Assembly: GCA_026168605.1 (NCBI GenBank)
Contig: JAPFDX010000020.1
Location: 1 to 64,000 of the forward strand
DNA length: 64,000 nucleotides
Origin: Roseburia sp.
GTDB lineage: Bacteria > Bacillota > Clostridia > Lachnospirales > Lachnospiraceae
Direction of reading: 5' to 3'
The notes beneath the pieces were generated by a model, which saw nothing but the letters and a program-made list of their open reading frames with translations, had not been told where the DNA came from and made no database searches. The position numbers and the translations under genes are program-made. Of this stretch, positions 51,648 to 60,707 are shown piece by piece (the first letter of the stretch is position 1; each line of letters starts with the position of its first letter).

Positions 51648-52622
51648 TTATTCTTCCCGCTTACACTCGTCTTCCCCTGCGCGCTCCACCGCATCCGTCT
51701 CCGTCTCTTTGACAATATAAACCGGGCGGTGCTTCACCTCCAGATACGCCTTTGACAGATACAGCCCGAGAATACCGATACAGAGAAGCTGCAAGCCACC
51801 GATCAGTATCACAATGCACGCCATGGACGGCCATCCATACGCGGAACCGCCGAAGAGAAGCTGACGCACAATGATAAACACGATCGCAAGCATCGCGACA
51901 CCGCACATCCCCGCTCCAATGATCGATGACAGGTAAAGCGGCGTGGAGGAAAATGCCACGATACCGTCCAGCGAATATTTAAACAGTTTCCAGAACGACC
52001 ACTTCGTCTCCCCTGCAATGCGCTCTACATTCTCAAACTCAATCCATTTCGTGCGGAAACCGACCCAGCCGAACAGCCCCTTGGAAAAACGGTTGTACTC
52101 CTGTAAACTCAAAAGCGCATCGACATATTTCCGGTTCATCAGCCGGTAATCCCGTGCCCCGTCCATCAGCTCCACATCGCTGATCTTGTTCATCAGCGTA
52201 TAGAATCGCCGCGCAAAAAAAGAGCGTATCGGCGGCTCGCCCTTTCTGGTCACACGTCTGGTCGCCGCAGAATCATATCCCTCCCCGGTCACTGCCCGGT
52301 ACATCTCGGGAAGCAGCAAAGGGGGATCCTGAAGATCGGCGTCCATGATCGCCACATAATCCCCCGTCGCGTGTGTCAGTCCCGCATAGATCGCAGCCTC
52401 CTTGCCAAAATTGCGGGAAAACGACACATATCTGACGCGCGCATCCTTCGCGCACAGCTCCCGCATGACAGCGAGCGTTCCGTCCCTCGAGCCGTCGTCC
52501 ACAAACAGATATTCAAATGTATTCTCCGGCATCTGCGCCGCGACCCGCTCCATCTCCTCGTAGAAATAATGGAGTGCCTGCTCCTCATTATAGCAGGGCA
52601 CAATCACGGTTATTTTCTTCAT
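51648..52622 (-). CDS. GtrB/DPM1-like glycosyltransferase with two TM helices
   Basis: A polyprenyl-phosphate glycosyltransferase (about 324 residues). ITVIVPCYNEEQALHYFYEE, YLFVDDGSRDGTLAVM and AIMDADLQDPPLLLPEMYRA are all standard, followed by KGLFGWVGFRTKWIEFENVE and two C-terminal TM helices. It loads a sugar onto bactoprenol for transfer outside. The start at 52622 (MKKITVIVP) has AAGGAGTAAGTG upstream; the codon before it is GTG. Its partner is the GtrII-like protein encoded at 52637-54232. The pair resembles phage or O-antigen modification systems, but there is no GtrA flippase gene here. Confidence 0.92.
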   Translation of the reverse strand: MKKITVIVPCYNEEQALHYFYEEMERVAAQMPENTFEYLFVDDGSRDGTLAVMRELCAKDARVRYVSFSRNFGKEAAIYAGLTHATGDYVAIMDADLQDPPLLLPEMYRAVTGEGYDSAATRRVTRKGEPPIRSFFARRFYTLMNKISDVELMDGARDYRLMNRKYVDALLSLQEYNRFSKGLFGWVGFRTKWIEFENVERIAGETKWSFWKLFKYSLDGIVAFSSTPLYLSSIIGAGMCGVAMLAIVFIIVRQLLFGGSAYGWPSMACIVILIGGLQLLCIGILGLYLSKAYLEVKHRPVYIVKETETDAVERAGEDECKREE

Positions 52623-52636
52623 CACTTACTCCTTCC

Positions 52637-54232
52637 CTACCACCAGTCCGTCGCAGGCGCTTCCCCTGTCTCCGACAGCCGCACGACGATAAGATCCTCC
52701 GTGACTGCCATACACCCGTCCGCCGGAAAATCGGAAAGCTCCCCGGCAAGCTCTGCGGCAAGCCGCTTTTGCTCCTCGTCCGCCGTCTCGTTTAACACAT
52801 TTCCCGTATATGCCTGCACAAAGCCCGCGATCCGGTGCGTTGCTCCGGTCGGCTGTGCGCTGCTGTAATCCCACTCATAGAACGACCATCCATACATCTC
52901 CGTGCGCCTGCACCACTCCGGCATTTCTGCCTGCTGGTATCCGACAAAGACGACCGGCTGCGTCGGCAGGGTCCCTCCGTTTTCCTCGCACAGCATGGCA
53001 ACCAACTGCTCTGTCTTCCCTGCATCGCTGGCGAATCTCTGCACATCCGTGTAGGCGAGACGCAGGTTATAGCCGCACTGCACGGCGAGCGCAAGCATTA
53101 CAGACACGGTGCACAGCCGTCTGCACCACCGCAGACTTATGCCGTCCGCCGCGTACATTCCAAAAAACGCCGCCGCCACCGGAAGCGCAAACTGTGCGCG
53201 CGTTACCAGCATCTCCCCCATATAGATCGTCATCAGAAACGGGGATACCGCAAGCCCCAGAAGTGCGAGGATCCGGAGCCAGAAGCGTAGACCTCTCTGC
53301 GTTCTCTCTGTCTTTCTCCACCGCCGCAGGACAAGCGCCGCCGTCACAAGAACGCCGACCGCATAGAAAGAAAAGTTGCGCGGCCCGATGCCGGTCAGCA
53401 CGTTTTTCACTGTCCGCAGCACATTTTTCAGACAGTCTGTGACGGGGTATCTGCCCCATCCGAGCTGTCCTTCCATATAATCCGCCGTCTCCATAAACCA
53501 GGTGTCCGCGATCACACGGTAAGCCACGTATGACACCACGAACAAGAGCAGAATCCCCGCACAGCCCCGGAGAAGCTTTCTGTTCTGCGCGCGCCGCTCC
53601 TGTCCTGGTCCGGCATCTGTCCCGGACCGCTCACTGTTTTCAAGCCATGCCAGAAAGAACACCAGACACACCGCAATATAGTATGCCGCAAGCGCCTGAT
53701 ACGCGCCGAAGCCCAGCACCAGAAGCGGGAGGGACACCGCTGCCCCGATGACACGCGCCGCTCCTTTTGCCGCAAAGCACGCCCACACGGTAAGCCACGC
53801 CGCCGCCACGAGCAGAAACATTGCACACGCAACCTCCGCCTGCTGCACGGAAAAGTAGATCTGATAGCTCCAGATATTGGATGTTCCATAGAGCAAAAGA
53901 AAAATCCAGTACGGATACGCTCTTTTTCCGGAAAAGTGATAGATGCCGAAGGTCAGAAGATTCCCGCCCAGCCAGAAAAACAGAAAAAACAGAATCCCGC
54001 TTTTTAAGGCGCTGTGCGTGGCAAGTCCGAGAAGATCCTTCAAAAACGCAAGTCCAAATCTGCCGATCGTCAGCCATCCCAGCTTAGACCCCGGATGGTT
54101 GAGAAGCTCCTCCGTATCGATGCGGATCGTCCCCGAAAAAACAAGAAAGCCGTAGCATAGGAGAGCTGCTGCCAGCGATACCGGTATCAGTATTCCATAT
54201 TGCTTCACATAATCCCGTATCTCTTCTCTCAT
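52637..54232 (-). CDS. GtrII-type glucosyltransferase domain membrane protein
   Basis: A polytopic protein (about 531 residues, 9-10 TM helices). After the first TM helix it has TIRIDTEELLNHPGSKLGWL followed by TIGRFGLAFLKDLLG, the hallmark of the Glucos_trans_II (GtrII/GtrC) group. A large soluble C-terminal part contains VVFVGYQQAEMPEW. These membrane enzymes transfer glucose from the bactoprenol-glucose made by a GtrB-like protein to a surface polymer. The start at 54232 (MREEIRDYV) or 54262 is possible; both have a GGAG. It is encoded 19 nt downstream of rmlD's end region and directly upstream of the GtrB-like gene. Confidence 0.85.
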   Translation of the reverse strand: MREEIRDYVKQYGILIPVSLAAALLCYGFLVFSGTIRIDTEELLNHPGSKLGWLTIGRFGLAFLKDLLGLATHSALKSGILFFLFFWLGGNLLTFGIYHFSGKRAYPYWIFLLLYGTSNIWSYQIYFSVQQAEVACAMFLLVAAAWLTVWACFAAKGAARVIGAAVSLPLLVLGFGAYQALAAYYIAVCLVFFLAWLENSERSGTDAGPGQERRAQNRKLLRGCAGILLLFVVSYVAYRVIADTWFMETADYMEGQLGWGRYPVTDCLKNVLRTVKNVLTGIGPRNFSFYAVGVLVTAALVLRRWRKTERTQRGLRFWLRILALLGLAVSPFLMTIYMGEMLVTRAQFALPVAAAFFGMYAADGISLRWCRRLCTVSVMLALAVQCGYNLRLAYTDVQRFASDAGKTEQLVAMLCEENGGTLPTQPVVFVGYQQAEMPEWCRRTEMYGWSFYEWDYSSAQPTGATHRIAGFVQAYTGNVLNETADEEQKRLAAELAGELSDFPADGCMAVTEDLIVVRLSETGEAPATDWW

Positions 54233-54280
54233 CACAGCTCTCCATTGCCTCGGCTTTTCCATCTCTCACAGCTCCAATAT

Positions 54281-55150
54281 TTACAATGTTTTCATATACT
54301 CATCAAGTGCGCTCTCCCAGTCCGCCATCCGATAGCCGTCTGTCAGGCGCATCATGTAATTGTCCAGAATCGAGTATGCCGGACGCTTCGCTGACGCCGG
54401 ATTCATACGCGCATACTCCTCGCTCGTCACATGGCAAACCTTTGTCGCTTTCCCTGCGCGCGCAAAAACTGCCTCCGCAAAATCCGCCCAGTTCGTATCC
54501 CCCTCGCAGGTTGCATGGAACACACCGTAGTTCTCGGTCGGCTCAAAATGGCGGATGGCTCTCGCAAGCTCCACCGCGCTCGTGGGCGATCCCTGCTGGT
54601 CGCACACCACGCTCACCTCGTCATGGCTCTCCGATAACCGCAGCATCGTCTTCACAAAATTCTTTCCGTCTCCATACAGCCACGCCGTGCGGAAGATAAA
54701 ATATTTTCCTGCAAACTCCTTTACAAACCGCTCGCCCTCCAGCTTCGTCTTGCCGTAAGCGCTCACCGGATCCGGAGCGTCAAATTCCGTATACGGCTGC
54801 GTGCCGTCTCCGGCAAAAACATAATCTGTGGACACATGGATCATTTTCGCATCCGTCTTTGCCGCCGCAATACTTAAATTGCGCGGTCCGATGGCATTGA
54901 TGCGGTACGCCGCGTCCCATTCCTTTTCACAGGCATCCACATTCGTGTGCGCCGCACAGTTGATGATGACATCGGGCTTTGTCTGTTCCACAAGCGCCAG
55001 CACCTCGTCAATCTTTGTGATATCGAGAGCTGTCACACCCTCGCCCGCCACAACGTCTGTAAGGATAAATTCCACCGCATCCCCGGCATATTCTGCGCGG
55101 ATGGCGCGGCCAAGCTGTCCGTTACAGCCCGTCACCAAAATCTTCTTCAT
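54281..55150 (-). CDS. rmlD: dTDP-4-dehydrorhamnose reductase
   Basis: The SDR that completes dTDP-L-rhamnose synthesis. ILVTGCNGQLGRAIRAEY, INCAAHTNVDACEKEWDAAY, STDYVFAGDGTQPYTEF and YGKTKLEGERFV (catalytic Tyr and Lys) match RmlD throughout its 289 residues. It lies 11 kb from rmlBAC, separated by the sugar importer, two-component system and GtrII/GtrB pair. GGGAGGATTTTTGGA precedes the ATG. The HPr gene is 17 nt upstream. Confidence 0.97.
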   Translation of the reverse strand: MKKILVTGCNGQLGRAIRAEYAGDAVEFILTDVVAGEGVTALDITKIDEVLALVEQTKPDVIINCAAHTNVDACEKEWDAAYRINAIGPRNLSIAAAKTDAKMIHVSTDYVFAGDGTQPYTEFDAPDPVSAYGKTKLEGERFVKEFAGKYFIFRTAWLYGDGKNFVKTMLRLSESHDEVSVVCDQQGSPTSAVELARAIRHFEPTENYGVFHATCEGDTNWADFAEAVFARAGKATKVCHVTSEEYARMNPASAKRPAYSILDNYMMRLTDGYRMADWESALDEYMKTL

Positions 55151-55167
55151 TCCAAAAATCCTCCCGT

Positions 55168-55431
55168 CTATTCTCCAAGTCCGCCTTCAATCGCTGCCAC
55201 CAGCGTGTCAAGCGCCTCCTGCTCGTCCTCGCCGTCACAAACCAGTTCAATCTCATCCCCCGACTTGATGCAGGCGCCAAGCACGCTCAGCACACTCTTG
55301 GCATTCGCCGTGTTCTCCCCATAATGAAATATGATGTGCGCCTTAAACTGCATCGCTTCTTTGCACAAAATTCCTGCCGGTCTCAAATGTAATCCCGTAG
55401 GATTCTTAATCCTGACCTTCTTACTAACCAT
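55168..55431 (-). CDS. ptsH: HPr-family phosphocarrier
   Basis: An 87-residue HPr. The active site His15 is in NPTGLHLRPAGI (Leu16 replaces the usual Ala) and Ser46, the regulatory phosphoserine, is in NAKSVLSVLG. Both are at the canonical positions. GGGGAGGAACT precedes the ATG. It is unusual for HPr to sit between glmM and rmlD rather than with enzyme I; this may be a second HPr dedicated to regulation (Crh-like but with an intact His15). Enzyme I is not in the window. Confidence 0.92.
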   Translation of the reverse strand: MVSKKVRIKNPTGLHLRPAGILCKEAMQFKAHIIFHYGENTANAKSVLSVLGACIKSGDEIELVCDGEDEQEALDTLVAAIEGGLGE

Positions 55432-55480
55432 AGTTCCTCCCCTTTCAGCCTTGATACTCTGTATATACCCCTGCCATAAT

Positions 55481-56830
55481 TTACAGCATGATTTTCGTGA
55501 TCAGCTCTGCCAGATTGTTTGCTTCCTCCTCGATCACCTGCTGATCCTTTCCCTCGATCATCACGCGCACCAAAGGCTCCGTGCCTGACGGACGGATCAA
55601 CACTCTTCCCTCTCCGTTAAACTTCTTCTCAACTGCTGCGATCGCATCCGCGATCTCCTGATACTCCATGAAGCTTTCTTTCTTGTGGTTTGGAACCCTG
55701 GCATTGACCAGTGCCTGCGGAAGCACCTCCATAACGGAAGCAAGCTCCGACAACGGCTTCCTGGTCTTCACCAGCACCTCAAGTAAATGCAATGCGCTAA
55801 GGAGTCCGTCTCCGGTCGTATTTTCGTCGAGGAAGATCACGTGCCCCGACTGTTCTCCGCCGAGATTGTATCCGTTCGCCAGCATATGCTCCAGCACATA
55901 GCGGTCGCCGACCTTCGTCTTTTCCACCTGGATCTTCTCCCGCTCTCCCATCAGTGAAAAGCCGAGATTCGTCATGACCGTCACCACGATCGTATCCTTT
56001 TTCAGCGTTCCCCGGTCTTTCATATACGCGCCGCAGATCGCCATGATCTGGTCACCGTCCACCAGCTCGCCCTTTTCATCCACCGCCAGCATACGGTCGG
56101 CGTCCCCGTCAAACGCGATACCGATGTCTGCCTTCTCATACACGACGCGCGCTTTCAGTTCATCCATATGCGTTGAACCGCAGTTTGCATTGATGTTCGT
56201 GCCATCCGGCTCTGTATGAATGGCGACAAGCTCTGCGCCGAGATCGCCGAGCGTCTTCACAGATGTATAGTAGGAAGCGCCCTCCGCGCAGTCCACCACG
56301 ATCTTCATTCCGGTCAGATCTACCGGAATGCACTTTTCCATAAATTTCACATATTCGTCCCTCAGGTCAAAGCGGTAATCGATCTTGCCGACCCCTGAGC
56401 CGATCGGCAGTACCACATCCTTCATCTCGTTGCAGATCAGATCCTCGATCTCATCCTCAAGGGCATCCGAAAGCTTGTAGCCCTCACCGTTGAAAAATTT
56501 GATCCCATTAAACTCCATCGGATTGTGAGACGCCGAAATGACAACTCCTGCGTCCACTTTATGCTTTCTCGTCAGATAAGCGATCGCCGGCGTCGGCATC
56601 ACGCCGACGAAAATAGCGTTCGCCCCGACCGAGCAGATTCCTGCCATCAGGGCGCTTGCAAGCATCCCTCCCGAAATCCTGGTATCGCATCCGACAATGA
56701 TCGTCGCCTGATGCTCCTGTTCCTTCGTGAGCACATAAGCGCCTGCCTGACCAAGTTTTGTCGCAAGTTCTATCGTAAGCTCTGAACCCGCCACGCCGCG
56801 CACACCATCTGTTCCAAACATTCTAGCCAT
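55481..56830 (-). CDS. glmM: Phosphoglucosamine mutase
   Basis: GlmM converts glucosamine-6-phosphate to glucosamine-1-phosphate for UDP-GlcNAc and peptidoglycan. MARMFGTDGVRGVAGSELT, the phosphoserine S101 in VVISASHNPMEFNGIKFF and the metal-binding DGDADR are standard. The C-terminal RPSGTEPLVRVMIE binds the phosphate. 449 residues is normal. Its position right after cdaA-cdaR reproduces the well-known cdaA-cdaR-glmM arrangement of Firmicutes, where GlmM interacts with CdaA and inhibits it. Confidence 0.98.
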   Translation of the reverse strand: MARMFGTDGVRGVAGSELTIELATKLGQAGAYVLTKEQEHQATIIVGCDTRISGGMLASALMAGICSVGANAIFVGVMPTPAIAYLTRKHKVDAGVVISASHNPMEFNGIKFFNGEGYKLSDALEDEIEDLICNEMKDVVLPIGSGVGKIDYRFDLRDEYVKFMEKCIPVDLTGMKIVVDCAEGASYYTSVKTLGDLGAELVAIHTEPDGTNINANCGSTHMDELKARVVYEKADIGIAFDGDADRMLAVDEKGELVDGDQIMAICGAYMKDRGTLKKDTIVVTVMTNLGFSLMGEREKIQVEKTKVGDRYVLEHMLANGYNLGGEQSGHVIFLDENTTGDGLLSALHLLEVLVKTRKPLSELASVMEVLPQALVNARVPNHKKESFMEYQEIADAIAAVEKKFNGEGRVLIRPSGTEPLVRVMIEGKDQQVIEEEANNLAELITKIML

Positions 56831-56862
56831 TGTCTTATTTCCTCCACGTAATTCATTCTATT

Positions 56863-58269
56863 TTACGGAACCGCAGGAGCTGTCTCTCCCTCCGGTCCAG
56901 TGATCTCTGTCATTTCTTGTGTCCCGGCATTCTGTCCGGCAGCCACGCCTTCCGCCGGGTTCTGGTCTGTGCCTTCCGCCGGATTCTCCCCCGCAGCACC
57001 ACCTGCCTCTGTTGCGTTGCCCGTGATCGTCACCGGCACTCTCACATTTTCTGTCAGCCAGCAGTACTGTTCCAGAAAAAGTTCCACGGTCAGACGGTGG
57101 CTGCCGGATCCCATACCGTTCGCATTGACCGCTCCCTGGATGCCCTTTGCCTTGAGCGCTCCGATAATACTCTCCGGTCCGCTGATCTCGACTACAACCG
57201 TATCTTCATCAAATTCCAGCTCATACCCGTCACGCAGGTTCTCCACCGTGAGGTTCGTCACCGGCACTTCAAAACTCTTCTTCTGTACCGGTTCGATCCG
57301 CACAGCCACCTCCACCTTCGCATCCGACGCCAGCACCAGAGCAGTTTCCTCCGGCAGGTAGGAAGTGATATCCACAACCGTCTCAAAATCCTCCGACATA
57401 TCCGTCACATCAAGCACCTCTTTGGGGATCGATATTCTGTTTACCGTATTCAGGACGGCGCTCTCTCCCTTGATACGAACCGTATCAAGCGCATACTCGA
57501 TACCCGTCACCATATAGCCGTCCATCGGCTTTCCTGTCGTGTCAAATTCAAGGGACACATCCCTCGTGCTCAGGATCTGCGCGGAAACCGTCACCGTGCT
57601 GAGACTTAGTTTCAGTCTCGTCGTATCGATCACATTGCCGTCGGCATCATACAAGACCGGAACCACGCTGTCCGTGACATCCGTGGAGACACCGTCCACA
57701 TTGATCGTTGCAACCGCATGGTCGATCCGGCTGATGATCGACGCCGGTCCTGAAATCTTGAGCAGGTTCGATCCGGTGATCTCCAGCTTTCCGAGCGCGC
57801 AGCCGTCTGCCACCGTTCCCCTCGTGGTCGCAGAGATCACCTTCTGGGTCGTTCCCAGATCCTCCAGTGCGACCTCCAGATACAACTGCTTTGACGTCAC
57901 CGTCACCTTATTCGTATAGCGCTTCGGCGTGATCGTCACCGGCACGCGGTAATTTCCCGTATTCTCATTGTATTCAATGCGTTCCATGTCCGCCGTCGCG
58001 GAAAAGTCCGAGTTTGACATCTCCGTCAAAACGCTCCGCTCTGCAGACGCGTTGAAAGTGACGGTATTCTTGCCGTCCAGCACTTCAAAATACTTATTCT
58101 GCGCCGTCAGATAATCTGTGTTCTCCGCCGTCACACTCGTGGTAAACTGGAGAACGATCGTCGGATCGTCAATGTTGATCACAACAACCCAGAGCACCAC
58201 TGCAAACAGTGTGGCGAGAAGCTTGAGGCCGAAATTGTTTGTTATCTTTTTACCGAGTTTTTTTAACAT
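56863..58269 (-). CDS. cdaR: CdaR, regulator of diadenylate cyclase (YbbR-domain protein)
   Basis: CdaR is a membrane-anchored extracellular protein that modulates CdaA. There is an N-terminal TM (about residues 14-30, LKLLATLFAVVLWVVVINID) and then YbbR repeats of about 80 residues each, visible from their VPVTITP / KTFEVPVTNL type strands. A low-complexity tail rich in Gly, Ala, Pro and Glu (from about 420) ends the protein. The start overlaps the end of cdaA by 20 nt and has GAGGAGGCTGAAAA. Length 468 is typical. Confidence 0.95.
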   Translation of the reverse strand: MLKKLGKKITNNFGLKLLATLFAVVLWVVVINIDDPTIVLQFTTSVTAENTDYLTAQNKYFEVLDGKNTVTFNASAERSVLTEMSNSDFSATADMERIEYNENTGNYRVPVTITPKRYTNKVTVTSKQLYLEVALEDLGTTQKVISATTRGTVADGCALGKLEITGSNLLKISGPASIISRIDHAVATINVDGVSTDVTDSVVPVLYDADGNVIDTTRLKLSLSTVTVSAQILSTRDVSLEFDTTGKPMDGYMVTGIEYALDTVRIKGESAVLNTVNRISIPKEVLDVTDMSEDFETVVDITSYLPEETALVLASDAKVEVAVRIEPVQKKSFEVPVTNLTVENLRDGYELEFDEDTVVVEISGPESIIGALKAKGIQGAVNANGMGSGSHRLTVELFLEQYCWLTENVRVPVTITGNATEAGGAAGENPAEGTDQNPAEGVAAGQNAGTQEMTEITGPEGETAPAVP

Positions 58270-59140
58270 TTTTCAGCCTCCTCTTCAATGATTCAATTTT
58301 CGAAACCTGCTGCTCACGGTGCTGTAAGTAAGCAAGCTTATTTTTCAGAAATTCCGCATCCACATTGCGGTAGAGCTCTCCGCCCAGCGCGATCGACACT
58401 CTTCCCGTCTCCTCGGACACAACGATTGTCAGCGAATCGCTCACCTCGCTGATGCCGACAGCCGCACGGTGTCTCGTTCCCAGATCCTTGCTGATCGAGA
58501 GTGAGTCTGTCAGCGGCAGATAGCAGGTCGCCGCCACAACACGGTCGCCGCGCACGATCACCGCGCCGTCGTGCAGAGGCGTATTCTTCTCAAAAATATT
58601 GATCAGAAGCTGACTCGTCAAAATACCGTCGACGGCAATTCCCGTCCTCTCGTATTCCGAGAGAACGATCTCATCCTCGACAACGATCAGCGCTCCGGTC
58701 TTTACCTTTCCCATCTCGTAGCACGCCTTTACCAACTCGGCGATGGTGCGGTCAGAAAATTTTCCCGTCTCATTCCTGGAAAAATCAAACGGAAAAATGG
58801 AAGTCAGAATATTCTTCCGTCCGAGATTCTCCAGCGCCTTGCGCATCTCCGGCTGGAAAATGATCACCAGCGCGATCAACAGGATATTGAGCGTATTCCT
58901 CGCGATCCATATGATGGTGTTCATCTGGAACACCGCCGCAAGCAGCACAAACAGCAGGATCACCATCAGTCCCCGCAACAGTACCCATGCTCTGGTGTTT
59001 TTGATCCAGACCAGCATATAATAAAACAAAAACGCAATTATGATAATTTCCACAATATCTGTGGTTGTTATTTTGGGCAAATTCATGTACACGGATACCT
59101 TTTCCCAGAAAGCATCCAATGTTACCAGCATACTCTGCAC
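58250..59140 (-). CDS. cdaA: Diadenylate cyclase CdaA
   Basis: CdaA makes c-di-AMP from two ATP. The N-terminus has three TM helices (about 31-44, 55-70, 77-95); the DAC domain contains TPLHDGAVIV (DGA, 191-193) and GTRHRAAVGIS (RHR, 223-225), the catalytic motifs. Length 296 residues. The start at 59140 is a GTG with AAGGAAG upstream; an ATG three codons later is a possible alternative. c-di-AMP controls potassium, osmolyte and cell wall homeostasis. It is followed by cdaR and glmM, so the whole canonical module is present. Confidence 0.97.
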   Translation of the reverse strand: MQSMLVTLDAFWEKVSVYMNLPKITTTDIVEIIIIAFLFYYMLVWIKNTRAWVLLRGLMVILLFVLLAAVFQMNTIIWIARNTLNILLIALVIIFQPEMRKALENLGRKNILTSIFPFDFSRNETGKFSDRTIAELVKACYEMGKVKTGALIVVEDEIVLSEYERTGIAVDGILTSQLLINIFEKNTPLHDGAVIVRGDRVVAATCYLPLTDSLSISKDLGTRHRAAVGISEVSDSLTIVVSEETGRVSIALGGELYRNVDAEFLKNKLAYLQHREQQVSKIESLKRRLKNVKKTR

Positions 59141-59152
59141 GTTCCCACTTCC

Positions 59153-60157
59153 TTAATCAAGTAAATCCTCGTCAATGTCCATCTCTCTTGCAAACTGCTT
59201 CTTGGTCAGGCGCTCCTGCTCTTTCTCTCTGCCGCTAAAACGTTTCACGCGCTTATCCGTTCCGGAGATAAAGACCTTCGGCACTGCCTTCACATAATAA
59301 TAATACTCATCATCCTCAAACTGTGTCCGCTCCGTCCGCGAATAATCCAGATTGAAGAACAAAAACTGCAGCACCAGCGCCACCGCAGCCGAGATCACGC
59401 TTCCTATCAGCACGCCGATGATCTTCCCGGAAATGCCAAGCAGCATATACCCCGCGATCAGTCCAACCGCCTCAAACAGCGTGCCGGAAATGATCGCCAC
59501 GCGCCACGCATTCTCGATCGACATTCTGCGGATGATGTACACGATGACCAGTGTCGCCGACAGCACGCCGAGCACCAAATACATCTCCTTGTTGCCGTAG
59601 AGCTGGTTTAACGCCACCGAGATCGTCGATACTCCCTCGCCTTCCACCTCTGCCGCGCCGCTTAACACCTTGGCATTATTCTTTACCCCGTCGAGGAAAA
59701 AATACACGACAGTTCCACAGATCATCGCAAACACCGCGTATACCTCGCGCAGAAGTCCCATGCCAAGCGGCATCACATACGGGATCCTAAACTGGCAGCA
59801 GACGGCTGTCAGCAGCACATCGCAGCCATGCTTCGGCGCAAACCGGAAATACAAAAAATAGACCAGTGCAAACAGGATCACCGCCACCAGACACACCTCC
59901 AGCGACAGCGCGTACATATCAAGCAGGATCACCACCGTGGCGATCAGCATCATCGCGCGAACCGGAAGTATCGCACACAAAAGCGCCAGGATCAGCGCGA
60001 CCGGAATGCTGCTGACTGCCTCCATATACCCGATATTCAGATTGATCATCAAAAATACGGTAAGCGCCAGCACAAAACGCATCACCGGTACAAGGTACAC
60101 TTCATTCTTCCCGTAAAAGCGCACCAGTTTCTCTTTCAGTTCCAATATGGCTGCCAT
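59153..60157 (-). CDS. Conserved polytopic membrane protein of unknown function
   Basis: I do not recognise this family with confidence. The 334-residue protein has 8-9 TM helices. The central segment NAKVLSGAAEVEGEGVSTIS is a soluble loop, and the C-terminus is a charged tail with SRTERTQFEDDEYYYYVKAV, then KVFISGTDKRVKRFSGREKE. The YYYYVKAVPKV stretch looks like a beta-hairpin. It has a GCAGGAGGAAATT site and begins a run with cdaA 12 nt later. The close spacing to cdaA-cdaR suggests a related membrane or osmotic function (inference only). Confidence 0.6.
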   Translation of the reverse strand: MAAILELKEKLVRFYGKNEVYLVPVMRFVLALTVFLMINLNIGYMEAVSSIPVALILALLCAILPVRAMMLIATVVILLDMYALSLEVCLVAVILFALVYFLYFRFAPKHGCDVLLTAVCCQFRIPYVMPLGMGLLREVYAVFAMICGTVVYFFLDGVKNNAKVLSGAAEVEGEGVSTISVALNQLYGNKEMYLVLGVLSATLVIVYIIRRMSIENAWRVAIISGTLFEAVGLIAGYMLLGISGKIIGVLIGSVISAAVALVLQFLFFNLDYSRTERTQFEDDEYYYYVKAVPKVFISGTDKRVKRFSGREKEQERLTKKQFAREMDIDEDLLD

Positions 60158-60170
60158 AATTTCCTCCTGC

Positions 60171-60662
60171 CTATTCCCATTCTGTATTGTCCGTCTTTAA
60201 ACGGTCTTCCCTCTCATACATCTGGTTGACCTTCTTCAGGCTCGCATAATACTGCTTCACCTTCCTGCGCCCGTCCGTATACTTTATCTGAAAAACAATG
60301 TAGGTTGCCCCGAGATAAAATACCAGAAACGCCAGATAAGAGAGTACCAAAAGCATGACCATCGTCCGGATCTCCATCGTGTTTATCATCTCAAACACAC
60401 GGTCTATGGAAGACAGCATCCAAAGCCCGAGTATCAGCCCGTAGCTGATGGTTCCCGTGACAAAGCTGATCAGCATCTGGAGCGCCACATAATCCCTTCT
60501 CGCATACTGGGTCATCGGCTTACAACGTTTGCCGTCGTTCTCGTCAAACTGCGCCAGCTTTATCATATGCCGTAAACGTTCCTCATTTACCATACAGCAG
60601 TTTATCCTTTCCGCTTCCCGCAACCACGCCGCCATTTTCTGATTTTGCACGCAATTACGCAT
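60171..60662 (-). CDS. Small membrane protein of unknown function
   Basis: A hypothetical protein of up to 163 residues, with two or three TM helices around 69-90, 95-120 and 125-140 and a charged end. No family assigned. The promoter at 60674-60701 places the transcription start only a few nucleotides before the ATG at 60662. That would give almost no leader. A start at 60605 (MVNEERLRHM, AAAGGA about 12 nt upstream) is a reasonable alternative. It lies first in the run leading to cdaA. Confidence 0.55.
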   Translation of the reverse strand: MRNCVQNQKMAAWLREAERINCCMVNEERLRHMIKLAQFDENDGKRCKPMTQYARRDYVALQMLISFVTGTISYGLILGLWMLSSIDRVFEMINTMEIRTMVMLLVLSYLAFLVFYLGATYIVFQIKYTDGRRKVKQYYASLKKVNQMYEREDRLKTDNTEWE

Positions 60663-60673
60663 TCTTGCTTCTC

Positions 60674-60701
60674 ATTATATCACAGTACCTTTCATTTTCA
60701 A
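60674..60701 (-). promoter_or_regulatory. Strong predicted promoter for the cdaA-glmM run
   Basis: On the minus strand TTGAAA (60696-60701) and TATAAT (60674-60679) are separated by 16 nt: 5/6 and 6/6 matches to consensus. The -10 lies 12 nt before the first ATG of the downstream gene. This is the best sigma-A promoter in the window. Confidence 0.75.
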
Positions 60702-60707
60702 AGAACA

